Source of the DNA: Cerrena zonata
Taxonomy: Eukaryota; Basidiomycota; Agaricomycetes; Polyporales; Cerrenaceae
Length of the DNA: 64,000 nt
Assembly (NCBI GenBank): GCA_038087015.1
Contig: JASBNA010000010.1
Coordinates: 868,001 to 932,000 of the forward strand
Reading direction: 5' to 3'
The position numbers and the translations under genes were made by a program. Of the stretch, positions 35,224-46,500 are shown one piece after another; the first letter of the stretch is position 1; each line of letters opens with the position of its first letter. Under the pieces are notes generated by a model. The model was given only the letters and a program-made list of their open reading frames with translations, had not been told where the DNA came from and searched no databases.

Positions 35224-36500
35224 GGAGAACTGAGTTGCATCTGATCATTCGACGGTCTCTTCTGTCTCTTCACGTCTTCCCCCTCCCTCCCTCCGCTGTG
35301 CCACAATAGATCCCCTACATGCATTCCTCTTCTACCTAGTCGTCCTCCCACAGTATCTCTCCCCCGAATCGACAATCGTCCCACGCTATGACCGACAGAA
35401 TCTCTGACTCTTCCCTTCCCAAATGCGTCTTCTCCTACTCGCATATAATTCCACTTGCCTGTGCTTCTGAACAACATGAAGATTGCCGGGCGACCACGAC
35501 TGCTCTGTATCTCTGAAGGATGGACTTGAGTCTTGCCTCTTTCTGAGAAGACTATGTTCAGGATCACTGAAACCACAGAGTTTGGTCTACCGTTTCCAAC
35601 TCAGACTCTATCATTCGTCTGAGCTCTATCCTTGCGGTGACAGCGCTGGTATTACCATCCCAATCGTAAGAACGCATGTCAGAATGCTTGGTAACTCTCT
35701 GACGATACGATCTGGTTCATTACGAGACGATCGCTCCGATTCCATGTTGCGTCGTCGGACTAAAGTTGCTCACATTGCGATTGCTTGTTTCGATCTCTAA
35801 TCCTGATTCTTAGACCCTCTTATGGCTCTGTGGTTGCTGGTTCTTCCGAGTCTTCCGGACAATAACCGCGACCAAGACCCAGTAGGGTTTATTCCCGAAA
35901 TTCAAGATCAAGCAACGTTGTCCTCATCGTCTCTGTACGCATAGGAGACTGTAGTCTACACTCTGGTAATCGCGCGTATGAGGATATGACATACGAAGGT
36001 CTCGCTATCGCCGTTGACTATACGACAACCAGGACGCCATATGTTAAGCCATGATAATACCTACTGGTATCAGCCGTGTCACTCTGGCTTGTCGAAAACG
36101 GGAGCTTGAACCCATTCAGTGTACCAGTCTTCAATCGGAGCGACATACCGAGCAAAATGAACTGGAACATTATCTCAATCCGGAGGAGAATCTTGGGACG
36201 GCGAAGATAGTGCCATGGAGAGGTTCTCGTCGGTGCTAAAAATTATACATCGATACTGGTATGTATGCGCTTTCTTTGCGAATTCACGAGCTCAGATGCT
36301 ATTGGTAGCTTGACCAACTACGTTATGCGTGTCGGAGATGTCACAAATGAAGCTCGACCGTAGACTGGAAGTTTCGACAAGCTCGTCTTCACAGATAACG
36401 ATAACGAGCCTCTTTGTCATTACTGATTTACTCTACCGTGGTATAGAGCATATAAGCTCTTCTTGTGAACACAATTGCTGTAGTTCAATGGGAACCGACA
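35224..36500 (+). pseudogene. P6: decayed P-family gene with a lost splice acceptor
   Basis: The first-intron donor is present (GTAAGA at 35666), but the acceptor is changed from TAG to TGG near 35711. Recognisable pieces include RRTKVAHIAIACFDL, NPEENLGTAKIVPWRG near 36175-36230, and TNYVMRVGDVTNEA near 36320. These are more P-consensus-like than in P3. No DUF6533 cassette follows; the sequence passes directly into R/S repeat. Confidence 0.45.
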
Positions 36501-39500
36501 GACGCGGACATTTCATACAGACCACTGATAGTGTCAGAGGAAAATTAGGGGCCCCTCGACTCACACTTTCTTGTCTTATCTCTTCGTAGCGGTTGGAAAG
36601 GACTGAGAGCGGAGACTAATGAACGGGAGTGACTTGAAGGTACGACAAAATAGGTAGCATGGTGATTGTCTAATGTTAGGAATGGAAATGATAACGATCA
36701 TCTGTCGTTTTCTCCTCAAAATCGTCAGTATATGAAGATATGTTTGTAGCTAAGGTCTAGCACATTGTATTGAATCTCAGAAAGAGAGAGGATGATCACA
36801 GAGTTCATTTCAATAGATTTCGAAAAGACCCTAAGGCCGTCATCAGAGCGAACAGATGGATCATCACCAAAAGTAAGAGGATTAAACCTTGAGACGAGTC
36901 ATCGGCGATTTCTACTGCAAGGAAATGAGAATCAAATTGCGTTCACTCAACTAATAGAATGTTTGGTCCGATATTCTTGTATTCATGTTCGAAAGTCCCC
37001 CACAGACGTGAAGTATCGGGTATCTGTGATACAAAAAAACGCACGAGCGGGTGCATATTATCTGATAGAATTTGGGTACGTTATTACAAGTCAGAAGGGT
37101 GCTTGAGCTCGTCTTGTACAGTAGTCACATACGTAATCCAGAAGGAGAATCAAGGGTAAGGGTAAGGGAAACAGCATCAGGGGATATTGTACGACTGGAA
37201 GGGAAGGACTTCTGCCATAAAGGTGCCGTGCAATGAGTGTGGTGCTAGAGTTCCACATAATTTCAGTTTCGACATCACGACAAGGACGAGGCTAGATAGA
37301 CACGACCCCAGTAAGAAAATAAAATGTCGACGCGAGGACGATCATAGGTACGAATTAAGTGATCGTTTCCCATGTACGGGAGTCGATGGATGGATTGTCG
37401 AGTAATCCGGATTGGAAGTGGAGTGATGTGTACCACTTGTGAATAGGTCTTCAGGGCCCAGAAAAACGTTGGCCGACCGAGGTCTCAGGCAAAAAAATAA
37501 TCCTCATGAATCCCGTGTGTGGGATTCAAAACAGATATAGCGAGTCGGAGGTGCAGGTATTAAGGAATCAAGGCGAGATGACCGACTAGAATCGAGTAAA
37601 GGAAGCTCTGTGACCTATAGATGTTGTGTCTATTGCGAACGCTAAAAGTATGCGGATATAGCTAGACTCTGTAGCAAAGATGCCAAGTTTGATGTGGCGG
37701 AATGCGTTTCCAGGATGGGTCGGTATATGCGAAGGTAGAAGAGGATGCTGAACGGTGTCCTTGTAGGCGAAAAGCCAAAGTTTGCACAAGGGAATATGAT
37801 CAAGAAGGAGTGACACCAGATCGAAGCTATAGTTGCTGTGGTTGCGAGATCTTTATTACCACGGTTTGATACATTGCATCTACGCTTCGTCACAAACATC
37901 GCATGAAAACGACGACGATCAATGGCACCGAGAACGAGGGGTGTAGTAAGAGATTGAATATACCACCTGGCGTGGTGACAAGTACGTCGAGTAAAGAGAG
38001 CTAGTAATCGGAGAGAATTAGCGTTAAACGAGGCCGAGGAAATGCAAAGAGACCACACGAAGCGTCTTCATACGACTAAAGGTGACGAAGAGAGTGGAGA
38101 CTGAACATGGTAGCACCCTTGGGGCGTTATGGCGTGATTTAAAGGTCGTTCTAGCGGGAGACATCTTGCAATCATAACTACTCAGTGTAAGTCACGTAAG
38201 AAGAAAAGAGCACGCATCGTTGATGTGTAGTGGATTTGCATTCGAAATCCGATCCAGCGACTGGAAAATTGGGTTATAGTATCCTGGGAGATATGTTGGA
38301 ACGTCACGGTGTCCCATGATACTTTGAGGGAATATCAGGAATGATGGTAAGACAAATGAGGCCCATGGGGAGGGAAGCGTAAGGTTCGGTGATGAGATAC
38401 AGGTATAACTGGGATCGACCTTGTGCTAGTCCATCATGTCACAGATGGGACTGGGAATCGATGCTGATAGATGTCGTAAGAGCGACTGAGGGTGATAGGA
38501 GGGAATCAACACGACACCTGATCCCACTCTTATTTTTCGGCTCGTCGACCATTCGAATGCGCCGAGAGGGAATACGTGGATGTCGACGGTTTGACGGGCT
38601 GGGCAGCGAGGTGGTCGACCGAGGATCTGACAACAGAGAGAGACGGAATGCGGGAGACCCCAACATCGTTGACGTATGGTGTCGTGAAGATATGTGTATA
38701 ACTGTATGCTGATACTTGCTGGTGAATGTCGTAAATAAGGTCAGAGAGGTAGGTTCTAGACGCGAAAGTTGCATAGTTCGGTAATGACACGCTTCCGGAC
38801 CTGGGTAAAGGGGGTCTCGAGTGTTCAAAAGTAGGATCGTTTGAACCTTCTCCAAACGGAAAAGAAGGCGGACATCACCGATGAATTCTACTTCAAGGAA
38901 GTGAGAACCGAATCGAATGAGCAGAAGGAAGGATGAAAAACCCTGGGAGTTTCATGTCCGCATCTGAAATTCCCTTGAAGATGTGAGATATCTCGACTGT
39001 AGGTAGCTGGAGACTCTAACGGGATCGAGATAGGTGCATTAGGAAGGCAAGAAGGTTGGATGTGATACTTCGAGCGAAAAGGGTGCTTGCCCTTGCCTTG
39101 TACGACAAGTGTAAAAGTGGTTGAAAAGGAGAACGTCGGAGGATAAGGGAGACAGGACCGTAAGGAAATGACAGCGCACAGCTCGGCGGACCTTTAGGTA
39201 AGTTCGGTGTTCCCCTGATTGTCAGAATCGAGAATGAGGGGTTCGAGGTATTGGAGATTGAGGTATGAACACGCCGTGAAAGCGCTGTCCCGGAATGTAG
39301 GGCGTGAGTTTCACGTATCCTTGAACCTCAAACCAAGGCGAGAATGTTTGGGTTCCGAGGCTCGACAGAACTGAGTCCGTTGAGAAAAGGGTAGACGCAA
39401 GGAGAATGCAGAGGGATAATAATTGGATGGTCATGGGAGATACATCGTTTCCCATCGACAAATGAAGATGGATTTGATGATGGGTGTGGTAACGAGTAGG

Positions 39501-40107
39501 AAATACAGAGTAGGATGGGTCTGCAAACTGTCTTTGACGATATGGATTGCTTGCGAATATGTATAGGGGTCCCAAAAATGACGTTGACCGACCGAGATCG
39601 AGGCTTTGGAAAAGGAGTCTCGTGGACTCATGAAGTTGGAGTCTAGAATCGAGACAATGAGTCTGAGGAGCTGCATGGTCCCATGGTAGACATAAACACA
39701 AATGAGATAAATAAACGTTCTACAGGTATGAGGGATGTGTGTGAATCATACTACAGTAGTAGCAAATGATAGAGTGTACGCACCGCGTAAGCCGTTCGAG
39801 TCCAATCTCCCGGCTAGTCCTACAGTATCTAATGGAACAGCGGAACGTACCAGTATGAGAGGCACATTTTAGAGTAGCGAGGATATCTGTTGCCGAGAAC
39901 ATTGCCTGAGGGCATTGTAATTTGAATTAATCTGGGGACGAGTCTGGGTGACTTCATACTAGATGTTGGTCGTCGGCCCACATAGAAAGGGTAATGATGC
40001 CCAGCAGCTTGTCAGGCAGGCTCGAGATCCAAGAGAGAAAGGCGTACATACTTAAGCTTACAGCAGACCGTAAGATCTGAGGGAACGGGTTACGTCACTG
40101 CTGTCGT
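36501..40107. repeat. R/S repeats between P6 and T box 7
   Basis: The first part (36.5-36.8 kb) resembles the R block that follows the DUF6533/Q cassettes (CTTTCTTGTC..., TAGGTAGCATGGTGATTGTC). The rest is S repeat with the usual modules, including the GTACGCAC relative at 39776. No gene is supported. A (GGGTAA)-like run at 37154-37168 is only two to three units long. Confidence 0.5.
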
Positions 40108-40146
40108 CAAGAGAGCGCTCAAAATGATCGGCACACTCTGATTGGA
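40108..40146 (+). promoter_or_regulatory. Conserved T box 7
   Basis: AGAGAGCGCTC, spacer, TGATCGGCACACTC, then TGATTGG. The second GCGCTC repeat is mutated but the inverted CCAAT is kept. Confidence 0.45.
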
Positions 40147-42600
40147 CACATACTCTCGTCTCTACTGTCCCTCACACGGCACGCAGGACACTGTCTGACC
40201 GGGGGACAGACGGAGTACCGATCTGATCAAAGAGTGGGGATTTTCATCCTGCTCTGTCGGTCTGCCAGAAATAATAATAAATTTACAATATGTTACATAA
40301 CCAGACTTCAAGTCTGTATATTGATAAGATTTGATACCATATTTTCAATTAGTAACCCAATTTTCCTATTGTACAGACTCAAAGAGGGATACTGAATCGC
40401 TTCCCAAGACAGATTACACAATTGAATGGGAAAAAACAATCTGTCCGCTGCAAAGATTTGGAATTTGCAAAGAACTTTATCCTACGGAAAGATTGTAATA
40501 TTAATTCTGTCTATGTAATCAAACATGAATCATTGACAGACTTGAAGTCTGGTTATGTAACATATTGTAAATTTATTATTATTTCTGGCAGACCGACAGA
40601 GCAGGGTGAAAATCCCCACTCTTTGATCAAATCAGTACTCCGTCTGTCCCTCGGTCAGACAGCGTCCTGCGTGCCGTGTCAACAGGTCCATGGATTCCTC
40701 CTGTACCTAGTCGTCCTCCCCACCGCATTGCTCCCTTGAATCAAGATTCGTTCCACGCTATGGTCAACTCGGAGCCTTTGTTATTCTCTGTGTACCTTGC
40801 AGAAGCTCTGACTTTTCATCTTACCGAACGGATCTTCTCTTGCTCGCATCTTGTTCCACCTGCGTCTACTTCTCAACTACAGTGTATAAGAAGATAATCG
40901 GGCGACTTCTCTGTAACCTGGAATAGTATATTTGGGTCTGGTGCCTCTTTCTTAGAGGGCCACTATGCCACTATGCCAGGGATCGAAATACCAGGGCTCG
41001 GTTTACCGTGTCCTACTCGATCAAGAGCCTCCGACGTCCGTCTTTGGAGTGACCATGTTGGTATTACCATACATTCGTAATGATTCTTCCTCAGATTGCT
41101 GTTATTTTTCTGACACTAAAGCATAGGATGAGTGCTTATTGACGGACCCCACAGGGTCCTCAACTCAAACTTGCCCCATAATATGATCGAACACTTCAAC
41201 CTCTACCGTTCATTCTTTCGATATTCAAACTACCACGGAAGTTCTTCTCGGGAGGAAATACGACCTATTCTCATAGGATATCTGGTGAGATTAATCTCGA
41301 TGTAGAATGGTCAGCAACGTGATCCTCATCGTGTCTGAACCCCGTGATTGACATTACTGAGCTCCCTAGGAGAGGAATTCTCTGCACGAGGGTCCCACTC
41401 TTGCGATCAACTATACGACAACCAGGGTGTCCTCCCAACGAATCAACATAACATCCACCAATATCAACCATATCACTCTGGTTTGCCAACAACGGGAGCA
41501 TGAATGCATTCTCAGATGACTTACCGAGACAAACGAACCAAAGTGTGGGAGGGACAGTGAACAAGTGCTTAGGGATTAGGAGAACCCAGGATTATCGCCA
41601 GTGCTAAATTATTCATTTATGTCAGTATTTATTTCCTTTATTCACAAACTCTCAATCTTGAACGCTATTTAGTACTTGCAAGCGACTTGACTGTTGACGT
41701 CGTGCATATTGAAGGCAATACAATAGGAGACGACACAATAAGCCCATTTCTTTGAATAACGAGGTTCGTTCGCTGCGAGTTGCTACCTGGTAGAACGACT
41801 TGATGAGTATTTGCTTGCTTGTCCCGATTGCCCAGATGCAAGCTGTTAGAACCCTAGCTCTCTCCACCTAGTCGCACAAAAAACAGAATGTTGACACCCA
41901 TGATGCCGCCGTCCTCTGCCATTATTCGCGGTCGTTTTTTAGATACCAGTTTATACGACGCGGCTCTGAGCCGTTACTTCATGACAAATATGTCCAACTA
42001 TGTTATCCATGGAATTCGAAACCGGGAGGACATCTGAAAGGGTAACACAGCTTCAAAAAGAACGGGGACGGTGAAGTGCTCGAACTGAGCGACATATTTG
42101 ATCTGTCAACCAAGTTGTAAGTTGAATTCAACTGCCAGCATTGACTACTTTTAAAGTGGTCACCCCGTCTAATCGATGCTGAATACATCTTTGTCGGACC
42201 TTCATCATTCCATATGAAACATATCCAATTACCACCATCTCTCTTGCCAATGGGACTTCACTCATACTCCCCTCTATATCAAGTTCTAGCTCTCACAATT
42301 GGTTATCTTGTCTCCCGGATATTATGATGCTACTCATTTAGTGGTATATTTTTACATTCGAGTTAAACACAAAATCTCGTTGCTGACTCTCGACTGACAT
42401 CATATCAAGTAATCTGTTGAAGAATGAGTTCAAACCTCAGATCAACTGGACTGGTATGCAATTTTGTCAGTACACCTCTTGTCACTTCTTTGGTGTTGCA
42501 ACATAGATTAGTTGCTTCTCCAATACTTTTCCTGGCTACTAAAGAACCTCATTTAATCAGTCTTTTTGCTATTTCCTTGGTTCTAGAGTTCTAATGATAT
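40147..42600 (+). pseudogene. P7: decayed P-family gene interrupted by a foldback element
   Basis: The leader is interrupted at 40174/40679 by the 504-bp foldback element. Beyond it the start region reads HAMVNSEPLLFSVYLAEAL (about 40760). The first-intron donor is weakened (GTAATG at 41077) and the acceptor ATAG is kept near 41126. Later exon text is heavily broken. It lies directly downstream (3' side) of DUF6533 gene C and converges with it. Confidence 0.45.
40175..40678. mobile_element. 504-bp foldback/MITE-like element
   Basis: Two 143-bp arms, 40175-40317 and 40536-40678, are inverted copies differing at about five positions, all transitions. A 218-bp AT-rich spacer separates them. The outermost bases are CACGGCACGC. 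A 3-bp TCA flanks both ends (40172-40174 and 40679-40681). Removing the element and one TCA restores the P-leader sequence seen in other copies (ACTGTCCCTCAACAGGTCC). There is no transposase. The 3-bp duplication and CAC terminus recall CACTA elements, but the class is uncertain. Confidence 0.78.
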
Positions 42601-42905
42601 TGCTCCTGTTGACATTTAAACTTGGTGGATGCAATCCACTCATGTTGGATTTCATGTTAAATCCTGCAGGATTGATTACTGATTAATTAATCTAATAACC
42701 TTTCAATGTATTCAATTTGCCATGAGATTATAGCTTATATTTAACCTGTGGTTCCCCTATGTCACACTAAGTTTAAGTAACTTCATAAGCCAAATATACA
42801 TTATAAATATAGAGAGAGAACAGGAACTGGATAAATAGAAGACAAGCATGGTAGATAGACAATGAATCACTCATAAATAGATTCTAGGAACCCATATCCA
42901 AATAT
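42601..42905. other. AT-rich 3' flank of DUF6533 gene C
   Basis: AT-rich sequence resembling the flank of copy B (AATAGATTCTAGGAACCCAT here, AATAGAGTCTAGAACTATAT at 23321). No ORF was seen. Confidence 0.45.
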
Positions 42906-44738
42906 CTAGACAATCTCCTGCAACTCAATCTCCTCAATTGCTCCAATAACAAAATTACTAGTACCAGCACTTGAGGTGGAAGCCTCAGACTCATGAGTGG
43001 TATAAGATGGGCTTGAACATCGTTAGTAATTATCTGAGTGAAAGTAGAGATAATGATACTCACCCATCCTGTGGTATCTCCTCCAAATTCTCATCTCTAC
43101 TGGCTTCTTCAATATCAGCCAACCCTGCAGCAAATGGGTAGTCAGAGTATGGGACTCTCTCTGTGTCTTCTTCATCCTCCTCTCTGTTACTTCCCCAAGA
43201 ACCACTTAGGCTGGCTCCCATATTCCCTTCTACAGCTGAAGCAAAGTGCAGACTTGACTGTTTTGAGCTTGTCTGTGAGGGGTTGTTGGGTGTGTGATAG
43301 GTGGAGCGGAGGCTGAGGATGAAATGTGAGAGGATGATTGAGGTGAGGCTATAAACTATCAGTGAGAGAGATACCAGAGAATTAGAGAAATTGATTTACA
43401 CTTGCTGGATAACAACAAACTCTGAAGCATTTGGGTTACTCTAAAAGATATTATAAACTGGATATATAAATAAGAGTTACTGTTGCTTACATGTTGTGTT
43501 GAAACAGCTAGAATATCAAGAAGTACTGCAAGGATGTTGAGAAGAAGCAATATGCTAAAACTATTAAGTGATGCCTGTGAGTATTTAAGTATATCAAACC
43601 TACCCAAATTGCATAGATCCTATAAACAGTTATATCAGCTGGTAAATATGAAACTGTTAATATTGACAATATTACCTCCATATGCCAGTCTAGCAGTAAG
43701 CTTGCTACTAGATCTAACCTCTGCCTTTTCTCTAAAAATATAGATTGTCTTCCACAAGGTGAGACCTAGCACCACAGCATCTGCAGCCACAGAGATAGAT
43801 CTGGTAATCACACCCACTGTAAAAACCACCTATCAGCTTATATAAAAGTGAAATATTGTTATCATACAACTACTTCAAATGTCAATATCAGTATTTATTT
43901 GAGACTAGTTGGCTTACTATTTATATAGCATGATATCTGTCCCAATCCAGCAATGTGCTAATGGACCTGATGATACAACTAGATATGATCCCACAAAGTC
44001 TGGAAGTTTGACATACTAATGATAACATAAGTGCTATTTTATATTAAGTAATGATTGACACTCACAATATTGATAGCTGGTTCAAACATACTCAAGATAA
44101 ATACCAGGACAGTGGGAGTCCATGCATGCTGGCAGATGCTCCAGATGCGCACACAGTCAAATGCTATAAGAGTGTTATATAGTTAGTCTATGTTATTGAG
44201 ATATATTAGTTACCTGCCTGCATATGAAAGAAGACAACAGATAGCTACAATATTAGCTGTAAAGAATAACACCTTGCAACTTATTGAAGTGTTAGTAGTA
44301 TCATACTTGTGATGAATATAATCAATTTACCCCTAGCATCTTGATTTAGTGGAATGTAACAATAATTGAGATATTACTTACAATCACTGTTCTAGAAGAT
44401 GGAAACACTTCAAGCAGTTCCAAAAGCATATTGAACACAGTGCCATATCTGATAAACAGGTACAGAATGGGCCCTGTGCCAAATTTCCCTTGCCAGATAC
44501 ACTTGATTTCCTTTGGAAAGGACAGAATTGTATCATAGACAGCAAGAGCTATGAATAATTTTAGTTTGTGACTATCCATTATATCATAGTGATTACTCAA
44601 TGCAACAGTAAAAATAAAACTCTCGAGCTGAATTTGAGAGCTAGAAAATATGGATTAGACCTAGCTATAGCAATGAAATATAGATTCATACATATAAAGA
44701 TTAGCTTCATCAGGAGTAAGACCTAGCTCATCAGACAT
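42906..44738 (-). CDS. DUF6533-type multi-pass membrane protein, copy C
   Basis: Spliced model: complement(42906..43011, 43064..43348, 43400..43440, 43491..43560, 43604..43619, 43676..43816, 43868..43869, 43918..44015, 44066..44163, 44218..44279, 44331..44332, 44382..44548, 44597..44640, 44692..44738). It gives 1,179 nt and 392 residues in frame. The signature is LAVYDTILSFPKEIKCIW. The start is MSDELGLTPDEAN. The intron at 44164..44217 has a GC donor (CAG|GCAGGT). About 43335-43691 is almost identical, introns included, to copy B, whereas exon 43676..43816 beyond the tract differs at many sites. The tail type (ending EIELQEIV) is that of B, and the promoter type is that of D. Confidence 0.82.
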
Positions 44739-45130
44739 AGTAACAAGACAGAAGTAGATCAAATGCAATTGGTGTGAGATAGATATAGGTATGGGAGGAT
44801 TTGAGGATGAAGACATAGAGGCAAACATGCATATATATATATAAGTAAACCATCTATTAAGCAGATACTACAACATAACCATGCAGTTTACAATGTATGG
44901 CAGCTCAGATGTGAATGAACAGTGATGCAAATGGACTAACTGAGATGAACAGCATTGACATAAAATATAGAGACAACAGGTAGTAGCAGGATCTTTGGTA
45001 GTTGCAAGTTGCAACAATGACCGTTGGAGTGGTAATACCCTTGATGAGGTGAGATCGGCGCAACAATCATGGTAGAAGACTCAAAATACAAGAAACGTTC
45101 GGGAGGGGTCGAGATTGTGTTTGTTGTGTC
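44739..45130 (-). promoter_or_regulatory. Promoter region of DUF6533 gene C
   Basis: A run of TATATATATAT on the minus strand lies at about 44830-44843, roughly 95-105 bp upstream of the ATG. The distal half (from about 44990: GGTAGTTGCAAGTTGCAACA, then GACCGTTGGAGTGG) matches copy D closely and differs from A and B. Confidence 0.5.
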
Positions 45131-46500
45131 TATTCAAGTGAGTTGGTAGGACACAAGCTCTTCTGGATGATCAGGTCTGGAAGTGAGTTGGTACACAAAC
45201 CAGGGAATACAGGACCTAGGGATCGAAGCTTCGTCCATTTTGCTACAGAGCAAGTAGGTCGAGTGCATTGATTGATGCAGTACATATGGGAAGGGTGTCG
45301 ACCCTTTCATCACTATCTACCGAGGGGCAGTAGCTTGAGGATATGATGAGGATCCCAGAACACATGATAGTCGGCTATATCATGGTGTTCCTGCTAGCCT
45401 GGATATCTCTTCCGAGGCAGAGACCAGGCATACCTGAAGGAACTCGTCAGTTAGAGATGCACAAGAGCCATTGATTTAGAAGGCTACCATGAACTAGTTG
45501 AGGTGAGTTCGACATGGAACTACGGTAGGGACTCTCCGTGCAGTATCGTATGGTACGCAAATACAGTAAGATGCACAGTGTTCTTGATACGAGCCCGATA
45601 GTACTACTAAGGTAGATCACATGTGTAGCAAAGGGTACAGGGCCTTCGGGAATGAGAACGGCCAGGCAGTTAGTTGATCGGATGGAGCAGAGGAAGCCCG
45701 GATGAAGTATGAAGCCTCCAAGTGCAACATCACCTGAAGTACTTACAAGTCAACAACTCGTGCAGGGGCCATGCTGTCAAGAAGGAAGTCAGCGGGAAAG
45801 TTTGGACTTCATCGAGGGACACCGATGGACGTGGATGATGTCAGACCCGAGTGGATTGGGGTTCTCAAGCGGCATTTCCTCATCTTCTCTCTCGATCGTG
45901 TCTCCGAGTCTCAGTCCGAGCCAATCACACTCGCCCGTCTCCTCGCCATGATATCCTCTACTAGGTACTGTGTATGCTTGATCCAGGCATATCTCGTAGA
46001 CGCAGCCACTATGCTTCCATTTTGTCTCTGTGGTAACACCTTCTTCAATCTGTCATGATCTCCTTCAAACCTACGGCCGTGCCTCGAATGCACTAATCGT
46101 ACTCAGGGATATTGTGTATGTGGTACATCTATCAAGTGCTTCTGACTTGGACTCTCAGTCAAGCTGCTACCCCACCCCCTACAGAGTACATTCTGACACG
46201 CTCGAATTCCAGGAATAGGGCTTCTACAACGACCTGATGCATGCGAAGCAGTGTCGCAATGAAGCAGGTGCAGCCATCCTATCCTCGATCGATTCAATTG
46301 ACGTCTTCCTTGTTCTATACCCTATCTCTCATGAACTCGGTCATACTCCACAAGGTTTATTTTTCGGCCAGCTACTCTGTTCACATTCGCGTTTCCCTGA
46401 CATGGTTATTCCTAAGATGAGAAGAATAGTATTGTCCATGCCCTATTAGTCATTCGTTGAAGTTCGCAACTATCACGGCTACCATCTCGATGTGTATCAG
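45131..46500 (+). pseudogene. Q_C: decayed divergent gene lacking a segment present in A, B and D
   Basis: It carries the RAGAMLSRRKSAGKFGLH segment at about 45758 but has TGA in place of the TGG of INWSTYK. At 46268 the sequence passes from GAAGCAGGTGC straight to AGCCATCCTATCCTCG. About 150-170 bp found in the other copies (including the GTGCGTATTAAC...TATTCAG intron-like stretch) is absent. The frame 46237-46449 remains open for 70 codons, including FGQLLCSHSRFPDMVIPKM. The family was not recognised. Confidence 0.38.

Noticed and set aside
37154..37168. GGGTAA run resembling interstitial telomere repeat
   Set aside because: Only two to three units, and GGGTAA is not the usual TTAGGG order in either reading.
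43359..43607. ORF reading FDILKYSQASLNSFSILLLLN as DUF6533 protein
   Set aside because: The part before FSILLLLN is an intron of about 43 nt: reading through requires a different frame from the 16-nt exon, and the family alignment continues directly from GSMQFG to FSILLLLN.
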